NCBI RefSeq assembly: GCF_051020985.1
Contig: NC_135001.1
Coordinates: 13,633,896-13,697,895 of the forward strand
Source: Nomia melanderi
Lineage: Eukaryota > Arthropoda > Insecta > Hymenoptera > Halictidae
DNA length: 64,000 bases
Direction: 5' to 3'
The notes beneath the pieces were generated by a model. The model saw only the letters and a program-made list of their open reading frames with translations. It was not told the DNA's origin and made no database searches. Below, piece by piece: positions 13,501 through 28,500 of this stretch. Position 1 is the first letter of the stretch. Every line of letters begins with the position of its first letter. The position numbers were made by a program, and so were the translations under genes.

Positions 13501-16500
13501 AAAAGTTGAATATTAATTGTAAGAGTTGAAAGAAAGAATGTTCTTTGCATAATCTTTTACAGAAACCGTGAATCTATTTATTCGCGGGACAATGAATTAT
13601 AGGACGTAGAATAAAGAGCAGATTTTAATATGCAAATGCTATTCAGGTGACTTGAATGCGTGGTAAGTAATCGCGCGGTGACTTTAATGCGTGGTGCTGC
13701 GACGGTTAGCTGAAAGTGTCGTATGAAACCATAAAACTTGTAAATACTATATTTCAAATTTTTAATACAAATGCAAACTGAATTAATTAAATAACTTCAA
13801 CAAAATTTTTGAATATTTTCTAAAAAAAAAAAAATAATTCATAAATACTATTACAGGATTCTAATGCAAAATTTCCTTTAATTAATGTAAAATATACAAA
13901 ATTAACTTCGTCCAAAGAAAATCTAGATAAACTTGGTAACGTTACATCACGTTTCTCTAAGAGTAATCATTAAAGAATAATTCGATGATTATGCGCGTGT
14001 ATTACATGTAACACGCGGTAACCGTGTGAAGTTCAACTGTTTGGAATATTTACAGATTATCAGAGTGTTAAGTGTAGTACATAAATAGTTACGATTGATA
14101 CAGCTTAGGAACAAAATAATCCCGGCGACGTGTGGGGTGAAAGTTTTTGCCTGGTTTTTCACGCGTCCATGAAAATGAGTTTGTGTTAATGAGTGTATTA
14201 GGCATAAAAAGTCAGAAATTTAGAAAGCGTGGAGTTATTTACGATCGGGCAGTGCATTCTCGTCCAGCTTTGCAAGAAAAGAGAGTGGCGCGAATCCGAA
14301 TTGGGCACGCAAATTCTAGCTTGTTTCTTACTTTGCAGTGCATTAAATTGCTTCTGTTTTTTTGTGGGAAAGTACCTTAGAGACACGTGATGCACAATGT
14401 TACGGAATTTTCTCCCGCTGCGTCTCATGTAAACAGTTCTCCAGCGGTACGTAATTTGTCTCAATTATTATCGAGCCAACATTGCAATCATTTCACAGCA
14501 ATTAAATCTTTATCTCGCATGAAATTTTAATTATTGTCCTCTTTTAAATGTAATCATTTTCATCGCGCGTTCTTAAACTCTTTGCGATTAATTACTCATT
14601 ATAGACATATGGTGACATCGTTACAGTTTTCAGGTTGTACATTTTTTTCTGATATTAATTTGAAATTACTGTCAATCCTATAAAAGAATCTATAGTAACG
14701 TTAAATTTAGTGACTTCCTTAAAAGAAACTTTGGGTCCTCACCTACTGTCGTCTTTCGGATTTTCCAAAATTTTGAAAAAATGGTTAAAAACAGTTATTA
14801 ACATGTTCAATTAATTATTTCATTAGTTTATTAAATAACAAAGGAATTTTACGAATACACTTATAAATATTGAAAAGAAAAATTCGTTTAAACTCAAATT
14901 CGTTTGAATACCTTACAATATTGTCTTAAAGTAATGGAAGAATAAAATATTTTTATATGGTCGTTGGTAGCAAAAGTATCCGGAAGATATTATTTTCCGA
15001 GAATTTCAAACGATTATGTCGCCTTGATTAACAATCGTAATCATTAGGAATAAGCGCTTCTTAGAGGTATTAATTTTTTAAAAATAAAGCTTAGTATCGT
15101 AGGCAATAAACATTTGGCTGTTTATTTTCTGCTAAAGCAGAATTTAAATATAATGTAAATTTTATTCCGGAGCTGTTTGAATTTCCTGTTTCGGTCATCG
15201 CACATTCTCGTTAATAATACGCGAAGTGTTTGAATAAAGATTCTTGAGAATGCCTCCGATTATAAGTCTCCGCCGAAACATTCATTAAATCGACCGTTAA
15301 ATTCTGGTTTTCCCATTTTAGACGGTTAGAACACATGACTGGTAAATTTTCGGATTAGCAGTTCGGAGAATCTTTTAACGTGGCTAATTCTCGCGTAAAA
15401 AGCAAATCTTTCCAGAAGATGATCACCGTTGGAATAGAACAAGACTCAATTAGTCAATACCGCGCGTTTCTTTCATCTATCGGCAGTTTCAGTGCCTCCG
15501 TCAATTAATTTTGAAGATGACGTTGCCAATGTACAGTCAGGTCGGGAAATTTTCCTATGCGTTAGAATTTATTTAATGTTTTATATTTTTATTTCCTGTG
15601 ATTTTAATAGATAAGATGATCTGAAGACAATTTAAATGCATTTTGTAGGAAAAACTCACCAGGAGTAAAAGAAAAAATTCATATATCTTAGAGATATCTG
15701 CGAGAAATGCAAGTAATCTAATAGAAATGAGATGAATAGCTTCTGTACACAAATTTGCTTCCGATATTTTTTGAATTAACGGTCCGCTGGTTCTCCTTTC
15801 ACTTCAACAATTTCTTGGTTATTATTCTGTAACGTGCTGACTAATTTTTTATTAACAGACGGTTGAATTATTCCATCCGAGTAATAATTTCGAACTTACT
15901 TATTTTCGGCGGTGTATGTTTTTCAATTTTTTTCTTGGTTCGCTTCGTAGGTGTTCGACGAAGATTATATTTGGAGATTGCGACGCCGTGTAAATATGCT
16001 TCAGGCACATCGCACAATAGCGATAAACGCTGTGGTTTTATTTTCATCCATAATTCCACGAGTGAATTGAAAACGACCCACTCTTCCGCGTTCAACACTT
16101 TGACGGCTATACTTTTTATTGTTAGATAAATGAATACCATTTACCGTCGTTATTTCGTGAAATCTTTTTGATATTGGTATTCTCACAAATGCATTTATTT
16201 AATCAATATTAATAATTACATAAATATTTTAAAAGTATAAATATTTTTTTCATTGCTTTCTTGACACCATTTCATTGATATATTCATATAAGTAAAAATA
16301 ATCAACGAAGGTTGTATAAATATTTATTAATTTTAGATTAATTCTATCCCCAACGTTTCATTACATTCTACAATGTAATTCCTTGATTTTTTATACTTAT
16401 TTTTTTATTGCTTTTCTGTAGTCATATACATTTTAAATGTATAAAAATGAACATTTGAAACAGTACGACATACTCAGAATTCTTTATTCTGCAAAAATAA

Positions 16501-19500
16501 TGCAGAAAATTGTTTAACACGTATCTACGATCACTGTTGCAAAAGTAAAATGTTCAGATAAGATTACTTGAAACATTGGCAACTACTTCGAATTAAAATA
16601 TTTATTCGGTTTATTATTTTCCAAAATTCTTCATTACACCTTTTTAAAATGATCGTATACATAGTAGGCTTATCGACGGAACTGTACACCGACGAGCGTG
16701 TCTCGTTTGCAAATCGTGGACAGCCGAGAAGAGCCATCTCCTTTGTATGCAAAGAAAATATGTTCAGCTATCATTAGGAAGCGACGACAATTAATTCCGT
16801 GGCGAGCGCCGTAGCTAGGTGAAGAGGAACGATATACATAGATATATACGTACAGGTAAGGAGCGGAGAATAAAACGTAGAAAACGAAACTCAAAGAAAC
16901 CGTACGCGCCGGTGCTAGGAGCTGCGTTCAAGGAGAACCGCAACAGTGAATTACGTAACTCGGGTTACGTTCCTCAATGTACGATCTTAACGTGAAACAG
17001 GAAATCACCTTCTTTCTTTTTGCCATTTAGGATAGGTGGTAGGGTTTTGTTAAATGACATGAAATCGAGGAATTTTAATTTCCTAGTTTCGCCGTAGATT
17101 ATTTTTTTTCCTTCTGAAGTTAAAGTGTAAATACACTGATGGCAATTTGTAGTGTTTGCACTTTTTAAAAATTTTATTTTTAAAATTTTATTTTATGCCT
17201 TTACATTGTTAGTGTATCCGTATCTTTAGACTTGACTGATTGTGAGGACGAAGCACGACCATTTTGGAGAGTGTAGTTTCATTAATTCTAGACAATTCTT
17301 ATATTAATAATTGGACTACATTTTTATTCAAATCATTTATTTGATTATATTCAAATCATTTACTTGATTTGAATTTAATAATAATTTAATAATAATTTGA
17401 AGTCGCGTAATTACACAGAATGCAATTGGTGCGGGACAGTATATGGAATACTCTAAGTGTAGTGCTTTTTATAATATTTGTTAAGAAAAATGTCGTTTAA
17501 ATTTTATGATGATTTGTATGAGATGAAAATTATGAACACTTTCATTTAGTTTAATATTACTTTATTTATTTATATATTAAATGGTTTGAGAATCAGTCTG
17601 TTCTCATATTTCATTACATTAAGTGATTAATTCAGTTGTCTTTCTGTCATCAGTCGGAATTTAAATGGCACAAAACTGGTGTAATCATTCCTGTTCGCAA
17701 TGAAAATATTAAATATACAACGCTCGTTATCCCTCATTAGCGATCTGTTTGTCCGCCATTTTGCACGGTTATTCGTTGTCGTTTCTCGACGTTAAACATT
17801 GAAACGTAGGTAATAGTTAACTAACGTGTGATAAAACGTACACGTGTTACGGTATTAAAATAAGAACGTTCTCGAAGCAACTGGACCGTGGTACAGTCTC
17901 GTTTCTCTCTCTTTCTCTCTCTCTCTCCCTCTCTCTCTTTGTCTCTCTGCGCGTTGTTGTAGGGCAAGGACAACGATAGTTAATGCAAATAATACTTTGT
18001 AGAAAATTTCCATGTAAGTGGTCCAACGCTCTAATGGTCTTACTCAGCGAGGATAAATTTAATCATAGGTCAAGGATCATTTGCAAGTATAACTGTGTTT
18101 TCTAAAACTGATAGTTTGCTGAAATTTTGAATAAATTGTTTACTGAGTAAACAACAGAATATAATTTTTTAAAACATTTTTAACAATATTATTTAATATA
18201 AATATCGAAGAATATTACAAAATAAAGGTATTTTATCTTATAAGACGAACAAGTTACTGTATTTAATATTTTACAGTTAGCCTTGGTTAATTTTAAATAA
18301 AATACAAGAAGTATCGTTGACGAGTGGTACTTTATAATGTTAACGAAGAGACAGTACATCGAACGCTCCCAGAAGTTGAGATGCGTAGGCGTATGAAAGT
18401 AGAGAAACTTCTGCTTACGCATCATCGTAAAAAACTCTGACCACGTTTCCCAGAAGGCACAAAATTTTCAGCGAAGCTGATTGGATCGAATAAATATGAT
18501 CTCATCAAACCAAAATTGATGATTTTTTATTAGGTAGCATTGAAAGGACTTGGAAAATTGGAGAACAGTTATAGTCACATCAAGTAGAATTTGGATTTGA
18601 AAAATAGTGTATAGTGTATCGTATGATATACAAGTTGTTTAGGTTCTATAAATAACACATGTTTATATAGTTGAATAATGTATATTTCTAAAATGAAAAT
18701 CTTGAAATTGAAATGATTAAATTACAATTAAATCTGCTGCTAATGCAGAAATAAATTAGGCACATGATACAATAAATAATATTCAATAAATAATATTCTC
18801 ATTATAACTTACAAAATCTTTTATTTAAACGATTGCTTGTCTGCGATGCATATTAATACACATTACATTCTTCTAATAATTCAAAGTATGTATACAGTTT
18901 GTCAGAACACCCTATATTTCCGTATCTCTGGTAAGAAATATTCAGTCGAGCTCAGTTTATACACCCGACAATATTATGCTGTGATTTTACAGTCGATTAC
19001 TCATAAAATCATAAAGATAAGCTCGGGTCGAGGCAAGTCACGCTTGTGGAACTCGTAGAACTTTATATGCGCGTATAAAGTGAGTCATTGAACTCTAATA
19101 CCTTAAATTATTTGTAAGCTATTTGTTGCATCAAAAAATGCTTTAAACAGATGTCGCATGGCGTCGGTGGAACTATATAAGCTGATAATTAGATCTTTGT
19201 TATTTCGCCATGTAAAACGTCAATGTTACATTGCGTCATTTAAATGTAATTTAAACATTTAACTCTGCAATTCGAATAAGAAAGTATGAATAATAGACTA
19301 CATACTTATAAATTTTATTTTTAAATAATATTAATTATACATTACATCTTCCAAAGAAATAATATTCCACAGTGGTTTGTTTTCATCGAACAAAAACTCT
19401 ATCATCTAATGCAGAATCGATTAATTAATGCCACGACGTCAATCCCATTTGATCGGTACCGTTACTTGAACAAGACGTCATTAGGATTCAGCTATTAGTC

Positions 19501-22500
19501 GTAAGTTAACGTTCTCGTTGTCGCCATTTATGTACACCTCGGATTGTGAATGTGATATGAATATTTAAACACATACAATCAACAAGTACACAAAACAAAA
19601 TTCAAAATATTTCGCAACTTTCTTCAGTACAAATAACATTAGAAAGTTACTCGCGCGTAAAATACAGTTCTATTATTAATAAACAATTTATTTACTACGC
19701 TTTAAATACGAGTTTCTTATAACAACTTAATACTCCATAAAGTTATTAAACACAAAAGGTGATTGAAAAATTCATTTCAAAATTGAATTACGTATAAATC
19801 ACTTCACTCGCCAAAGCAAATCTAAAACGGAATTGAACAAACGAAAAGACAGTCGCGAGAAATTAATTTCTCAATTAAAAACCCAATTAAGTTTAACAAC
19901 TTAATCAACCGAGTTCCACGCTTAATTAAGTTTAATTCTAAACCCAATAAAAACATTTATTGTGTCGGATATGATCAATCAGCCTCCACGGTCTGAATAT
20001 GAATGAACGGAAAAATGAATGATAAAACGATCAATCGGCCAGCAGCAATCGCAGGTAATTCAGAGGGACAGGTTCCTAGCGATCCCGCGTAAAGCGACAC
20101 AGGTTAAGTAAACTGCAATCGACTTCCAGGTAATTTGAAATTGCACATTGCGGAACAACATAATGACTGCCGAACTCCCCACTGATTTTTCATTAAACGG
20201 CCGATCGATTTTCACCGTTGCATTAGCGTGTCTGCGGCGTGGGGCCACTCGCGAACGCGTCCGACTGCCATTCGAGTCGCGTAAGCCGATCTTACTTTCT
20301 ATCGACAGCCTTAAGCGAACCGGAAACCGTCTTATAGCTGTGTTATTCGTCCGATCGACGCACATAGGGAAGTCTTTAAACCGACAACAGGAAAAACGAG
20401 CTCGAACTCGCGACGATCCACCGTCACCATTTTCCATTTGATCGAATTGGTGTTCAAAAGAAGGACCTTTGTCACGAATTTTTTCAGAGCTATTTTTTGC
20501 GAGGAAAGGACAGGACGCGATGTAAAGAACTATTCTGTAATATTTTATTTTTCAACGCATTCGCGCCAGCCAAGTTTTGCTAAAACATTCATATAAAACG
20601 CGATATTTAAATCATAAAAATACTTCAATATATGTGTATTAGAACTGTGATAATTATTTTTGTAATTAATATGTAATATAATATATAATCCTAGGATCTT
20701 AACACATTCGCATCAGGAAACGAGAATTCTCGAATGTGTTTAGTCATTACTATGGCGGTCATTGATGATCGATACTCGTAGATTGCTTGGAAACGATTAT
20801 AGTATGTAAGATGGATAATTGTTCCTGTTCGCCTTTGCTACGAAAGTGTTATGTAAAACATTTGAAGTTTTCGTGATAGTTAATGTGTTAATTATTACTT
20901 TAGATGCTGATAAGGAAATTCCAGTTGACGTGCTAACGTGACAGGATCTAATAATTTGCTGATTTTGTACTGTAAAATTTCTTGGCAAAAAGAAAAAAAG
21001 ATTTGCTTCGATCTTATATTTTTAGTGAAAATAATAAATGACTTTTCAGTTATTGAATTGTTACCTTTATTTTTCATTGTCTGTTCAGTCGCTACGGTCA
21101 GCGGTACTTTGTTTTTCTGTCATTTTCTAAAAGTTACGAAGTGTAACATAGAACCTTTTTCTAGACACTTATCGAGTTCGCGTGTATGTGTATACCTTCG
21201 ATTCCGTTTGAAAAAAATGATTTTCATATCGGACGAGTCGTTTTTCAACAGCTGAAACGTGTCGCAGATATAAACTTTCATGTTCTTTTTTGTTTTGTGT
21301 ACAAGTGAAAGCTTGTTCGGAGGAGTTCACACATTCTTCTCTGTGACATTAAATGATGTAAGTTTCTATGAAAGGGCACAAACCGAGTCTTAGTAAACGA
21401 GTTTAACGGTTAACGAGTTGAATTGACGCTTGAATGGCTGTATTTTGTTTTTGCAGGAGTTTTTGTTGATTATTGCGAGAAACATGGATTAATATTTGCA
21501 GTAAAAGCAGCGGGAGGCAGAAGGTTTCCGAAAGTACAATTAAAACGTTAAATTGTTTCTTTCAATTATTGAATTATATTTCATACTTTATTTTATATTT
21601 CATGCTGTATTATATGGGCATAGATATATTTCATAAACTAAACACGAATATTAAACAGTGCAAATTTTGAAATTCTTCAAAAACAAAGATATCCTCCGGG
21701 AAGAACTTTGTCGAGAAATCGTTTTACTCGAACATTAATAAGGAAAACGTGTAGACAGTTTTTAGAGGCCCACCTTGTATATTCTATCTAAATAGTATTC
21801 AGTGAATACGCTCATCTTTTGTTTCGATGCTTGGACACGGAACCGAAAAGAAGAAGAATATAAGCAACAAACTTCAACCAGTTTACTTTGACAAAGTTCA
21901 TTTCCATAAATTCAATGGAACATAATGCGTTTAATTGGTCACGTTCCGGTACAACGAATTTTTATGCACGGAACATTAACCCTCCGCCGGCAATATACAT
22001 CTTTTATAGTCTGGCTTGATTTTTCAGTGTCCTGAGTTCAATAAAAATTCGAAAAAATTCTGCGATACTTCTTATTACACTCTGAATCTTCATGCACTTA
22101 TGAAAAATTTAAAAGTGCCAAATTGAATGCCTGCAATTCGAAAAAATGTATAAAATACCCAAAGCATAGTGTTTTTTATAGTGTTCAATATAAAAAGATC
22201 TCTTCATGGCACTTCTATTTTCCTAATTATATTTTTTAAAATTTGAATTTATTATTATAGTCCCTAATTTGATATACGAATTTTATCCAACCCTTCACAT
22301 GATTCACAATAAAAATGAAAAATCCTAGTGAAATCACAAAGAAATATTTTCGACAAGTCTTTGATCTAAAAATAAATTAGATCAACTATTACATCTTTTG
22401 TTTTTGATTAGAATTTATTTATTTAATTTAATTTCTTAATCTTATTCAAAATTTTATTTGATATTGAAATTATCTGTAGGTCTAAAGATAATACATCTTG

Positions 22501-25500
22501 GATATCTATGTTTGCCATTTTCGAAAGGGCACAGTGGTTTTTCTTACAAATTTTGTTCGTCAATCAGTTCACTAATATGCATTTCTAAAGTATAAATCAA
22601 TCAAACTCTGAATCAATGCTTTTTTGTCATTTGTGCAAGAAAATACATATTAGGAGATTTGTTTGCTCGGTAGTTTCAGTGTTAAGATCGAGATCTATCG
22701 ACTAATTGTTTCGTGGAATCCAAGCTCTTAACTGCTTGGTTCGTCAGTCGTTTACCTAGTTTGTCTCTGTCTTGCGTCTCGGGAAGGACGAACTTCTTTT
22801 TACGGTTCTCATCTCCTTGACATTAATCGGCGTTTCACGGTGTCGCAATTCTGACGAGGAATTGAAGTCCCCAGGACGAAGGAGTCACCGCCACACGCGG
22901 TTTATTCATATTCCTACCTACTTTCAAGGTGTCCGGTTGCGTGGACGCGACTTTCCTTCGTTTGCTTCCTCCGTTTCAGGTTTCAGACGTAAAAACAGAA
23001 AATCAGAACATTCAGAAATCGCCGTTTTGCAGGCGCTGTACGCATCCACGCTACTTATCGTTTAATTAAATATTCAAATGTTAACTTTAAATGTATTATT
23101 TTCTTGGTTTGTCACTAGCAGACTGCGAATCTTTATTTGCTTCGAGCACGCGCGAATTTATAAAGTACAAGATAACACGTGTATTACTGAACATTAATCG
23201 CACATTCGTGTTATTCTTGTCACCAGGCGAAAGAAAGTTCGTTTACATTACAATCTGTATAATAGAATTTTCAATGTAGAAGTTTGATCGATAATTAGTG
23301 ATGATCGCAAATGGGAATGATATAATTTTCAAATTTCCGTAATTAATATTAGTATTATTTTCTCAATAATTTTCAACCGTTCGGAAATTCAAATTCACAA
23401 TTTTGATTGTTCATGCCAATTTTATTGTAAACAAAAAATTAAACTGAAACGACTCAGAAAAAGTGTAGCCATATACGTTCTTTCTTTGTTAAAGTCTCAT
23501 GCATATTCAAACAAACGATCCTCCATCGAAACGATTTAAAAAAAAATTCTTTAAAAAAGGAACTTTTAGAAACTCGAACGTCCACTGTAATTTGCGCATT
23601 TTCAATTCGTCCGTTGATTCAACTTCCACGATAATTCACGGCGAAAGAATCTTCAGCAAACCGATTCGACGTAACGTTTTGTTCCTGTTGCTCGCGAGGA
23701 ACGCATTATGAAACGTTCCGCTGTACGCGGGTCATTCGATTGGAACTAATTTTTGCGTAACGGACGGGCGAAAGAAAATTATCCCGTGTTTGCTTATTCT
23801 TGCGCCGGCGACGATCGAAGATTTTACGATAGCACGTCTCACTGATTGCCCGGGTTTTAATTATTCCATTCCTGATCGTTGTTATTTTTATCGATGCGTG
23901 CCCAGCGTTTCTTCTTTTTTTGGCTAGCAGTAAGTATACAAGGTGAGTCATCCAACTGTGCCACCTGAATTTACTTGTAGACCATTTATCATGTAAAACA
24001 AGTACTTCAAACTCTTGAGAAGATAACGAGATGTATTCGAAAAAGCCGATTCGAATAAAGTTTTGACAGTATAATTCACGTGTATTTCACTTCCACGATA
24101 CAAATAGATTCAATAGATAGTCCGCGATGATTTTTAGAGAAACAACTTGATTTAGCATTTGAGGCAATACTGTCCGTTGAAAGGACGAATTTCGGTTTTT
24201 TGGCAAGTATTCGACGATTTTGAACTTCGATATCTAAAATCTAAACTGCAAATGAATAATTTCATTATTCAACTAACGAGAGACTGACACGCAAAATTCT
24301 GTTTTTTTTATGAAAAGAAATGTTTAAAGTTTAACACTCTACAGAAGGTGTTAAGAAACACCTTTTGAAATTTCAACTTAAAATCATTTTCTCAGTTTAA
24401 TCATATTTCCTCAATTAAATTTTGGACATTTTCTATAGTTAATTTTATAATCCTTATTGGAAAAGTCGTAAAATCAATTCAGAATGTACAACTGAACTTG
24501 CAGGACAATTTTAAGTTAAAATTACAGAAGGTGTCTTTTGACACCTTCGGTGGAAATAGTGTTAAGACGATCTCGTCCACAAAGAGTTGATAGAAAATTG
24601 TCGACCGTTTAAGGTTAATATGTGTCTTCAAATTAGTCGATCGATTGCTGAGAATTCACAATACAAACGAAAGTTGTTTTATCGATCATACTAATCGTAT
24701 TTTCGTCAAGCCTAATTGCAGCCCCTGATGCTAAACAATTTTTGCATCGAACATTTTTTTACTCGACAAATCAATTTTGATAGCGCGATTAAACGACTCA
24801 CCCTGTATAAGGGAGCTTCGCCGAAAAAGATATATTACTTCCTCTGCCTATTCGATCCTGTTGTTCAGCGTCCCTGCCGGGGTAAATCCAATCGATGCCG
24901 AAATCAAGCACGAACAATAATTAGATAGCGGAATGTTATGTATTTATAGTTCATAAAAATCTATTGGAAAATCGTAAAATAAGAATTTTAACGGTGAGGT
25001 CATAAAACGTTTAATTTTGTGTTTAATTTACTAAAATCGCTCGCGAGGAACGCTGAAATTCATTTGATCTTAGTTACTTGAGGCTTGTTCATAGCAATGT
25101 AAATTTGCGTGGCACTGTAATTAGTGGTAAGATTACATTGAATGCGGGTTTTAACAACACTGTCTTGACTGGGAACGATTCATTGGTGTTACGTTTGGTT
25201 GGCATCGACATTGATCGGTATATTCGAAAGCAACAGCTCGTGACAAAAACAAAACTTCGATGAATTAAAGGTAGAATTAAATATAGAATATTAAATATAG
25301 AATAATGAATGTTAAATATAGAATTGCACTTGTTAAGTGTATCATTTTATAAAAAGAAATAATAAACACGAAATTCCATTGCGCAAGTTCATTTATTTAT
25401 GTAGCAACTATAAATCTGTTAAATAGAAGAAAATATTCGCATTAATAAACGTTACTCTAATTTGTATTAAACACTTCTGCGGGTCATTATTAGAAAACAA

Positions 25501-28500
25501 ATGTTTCAAATTTCTTGTTAGTACCTCTACACCTTTAGCCCATATGAAAGCTACCTGAAGAAGCTGCTGCTGCATTCTTGCAACTCTCAACTAAAAGTAC
25601 CATCGAAATCCATCGTAATTCTATTTTCTTAATTACATAAATAAAACTAAAATAATAATGTAAATACTTGTGCAAGTCAATATAAGAAACGAAGTGTTTC
25701 AAGTTTCTCACTAGTGTATCTGCACCTTTAGACAATATGAAAGCTTCCTAAAGATGCTGTCGCTGCATTTTTGCGACTCTCGATGGAAAGGTAGGCACCA
25801 CAACGGAAAGTGGGTTGCCCGTTGCACGCACCAGCAGCAAGGTGAACGTTCTCTGAAAAGATTTTCTCTCCGCGGGCTAACTGTATTGTTGCCGGTTGCT
25901 CTCGCAGCTCGCCGTTTCACAGGCCGCGCGCGTCTCGTCGTTGCCAATGGAAACTGCCCCTTATCAATTATCAACGATCATTCCCGCAGCGAGCGCGCGC
26001 CGATGGCGATGCACCCGCGCGCGGATTAGAAAATTCCATCGTTCTCACGGGAATCTTCTAAATTTCACTTTTCCTTAACGTCGTCGGATCTCGAATTCCG
26101 CCTACCTCTGCGTTTGTAATTATCGTTGGATGCGGGACGTGCGGTTTCTGTAATGATTTAAGTAATTAGAAACGAGAATTGAATGGTTGGCTTCTCGCGC
26201 GGATCTGTTTTGTCGAAACTTCGCTCGTTTTATTCGAATGATGATTAAACTTCAAGTCGGATGGTCATGATAGGATGCTGGAACGTTTCCGTGAATATTA
26301 ATTGATGAGACTAATTGATGAGTCGATAACATTATAGCTAATTAACGTTAACTTAGAGTTGTCCGAGATTATTATACTAAGAGAGATAAATTAAATAATT
26401 ATCATTTATTTACTAAATTCATTCATTTAGAAGCATGGGTAAATACGGGAAAATAACATTGAGTTTTTAGTTGCTCCAAACTTTCATACACAATAAATGA
26501 CACGTTTAAACTCTTGCGCTGCAACTGAATTCAAAGATTTGGCAAAGTCTTCTGCGAAGAATTTTGTTGTCACTTGTTTACGCCGAATATGTACACTAAT
26601 TTTGTTTATTAATAATTCTTTATAAGATGACACATTTCAAAACAATTTAGTATATGCAATGCAGCAAGACTATCGATACGTATAAGGCGTGACTGGCAAT
26701 TTTAGAACAAAAACATCTACATGCGTGGCACGTTTTTGTGCAAGAGGTTAATAAACGAACTTTTAACTTCTTCCAATGACTAAAAACAGGACAGACCATA
26801 ATAATCATTACAATTCATTCGCCTCGCGTATAACAAACATATCTATTCACAATCCACAACACAATTCGATAAACAAAATAATTGCGCAAGCCGATTAAGT
26901 TCTAAAAATCTTCCTCCTACATTCTCGTTCTACTTTCGCCGCGGAGAGAACTGTAGCTCGTTCCAGTTTCGATGATAATCCACCAATTTCTCGTTCTTTC
27001 CGGAAGCATGCCTGTAATCAAAAGTTCCTGCTTTCAATGTCGATAGAAAAGAAAAGCTAACGAATAACGTAGAACCAGTTGGTCGAATTAAAAACCGCCT
27101 GGCGCGCACGCAGCGGGGCAAAAGTGTGTCGCCGATTTCCATCTTTCGAGCGCCATCGCGGTTCCACGTCGTGGTGAACCGGCGTAATGGAAGACAGACG
27201 GTGTGCGCGTCGCCTAAAGACGATGATTACCTGTCATAATGGCCCGCTAATTGATAGGCATCCGGCAGAAGGGGTTGGCCAGATTTCTAAAGAAAGCCTC
27301 TAGGGAACGAGCGCGCTCGCTCGCTCGCCTCCGCGGCAAATTGCAATGCCGATTTCTTCGTTCGTACGCTGCGTGCCATGCAAAAGGCCGTCGATTTCAA
27401 TCCCCCCTCTTTCAAGCCTTCCTGTTCTTTCGTTAAATCGCATCGAAAGTACGCAACCAGAGAATGCGAATCCGCTCCGTCCGGTATTCCAATGGGATTA
27501 ACCCTTGACAATCCAGTATGTTTTCTGTGCAACGACTCGACTGTAGGAAATAGTTGACCCTTTGCACTCGAAGGTTTTATGCTGTTAACCCCTTGACCTA
27601 CAGTACCGTGTCAGATTCGTGATGGAAATTTCAAACTGAATTTGAGGAAGAGTGTCATTTAGTTTTGTCAAATATTAATGAAATGTTACTTCTCTATTCT
27701 CATTCTTAAACTTCGGAGTAAACATTGATATAGAATAAGCATTAAAATTGTCTGTTTCCTTAAGAAATTATTAACGATAAAGTACTTCTGTCGGTCATAG
27801 TTAAGAAATAAATCATAAAGCAATGGTTAATATTTGTCGGTTTGTCCATGTTTTATCTTGATGTTTCGTTAGAATGGTGTATAATAATTTTCAATATAAT
27901 ATTTATGTGTTAATGTATAATATATTATTTTTAATTAATAACTGTGATTTAATGTTTAATATATTTAATATACAGGATGCTTGTGGTTCTAAATATCATT
28001 GTAAATTAACATCGTTGAAAGTTTCAGTCATTTTCTAAAGAACTTTCCTTGTTTATTTTGTCATTTGTCAAGCAATATTTCTGACTGTAAGTGTATTAAT
28101 ATATCATTATTCGATACCGCAAGATTAACGTTCGTCATGTAACCATTGCGTCCCATTGTCTGTTCTTACGTTGTAATCCCGAATAGAAAATTTAAGGAAA
28201 TTTCCCACCGCGACGTCCGCTTGCATAGAGTTTTACTCTTTCCTTACGTGCGTCACGAACGCTTTTCAATAAAGAAACATCGCTGGCGATGGAAACGACA
28301 GGAATTGCAGCTACCTGCACTTTCGAGGGTTCAGAAGTTTCACTAACTCTATCTCGTTCTAGCTTGCCGATTACACAGGTTGTCGCTGAACCACCGCAGA
28401 AGCGTTTCTACAGCCAATTTCCCGAATGGAAAGTACTCGGCTCTGTCACGATACTGTCTTTATCTATCAACATCGAAGCCTTACTTTGCTTTTAAAGCTA

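Noticed and set aside
13646..13697. Twice-repeated GGTGACTTKAATGCGTGGT, with a weaker match near 5662
   Set aside because: Too short and too few copies to call an element.
20060..20441. Overlapping open frames on both strands (125 and 97 codons)
   Set aside because: Open on both strands because of local GC content; no family similarity recognised.
22772..23065. 97-codon plus-strand frame with a hydrophobic, signal-like start and basic tail
   Set aside because: No ATG at its start and no supporting exon; a secreted peptide exon remains only a remote possibility.
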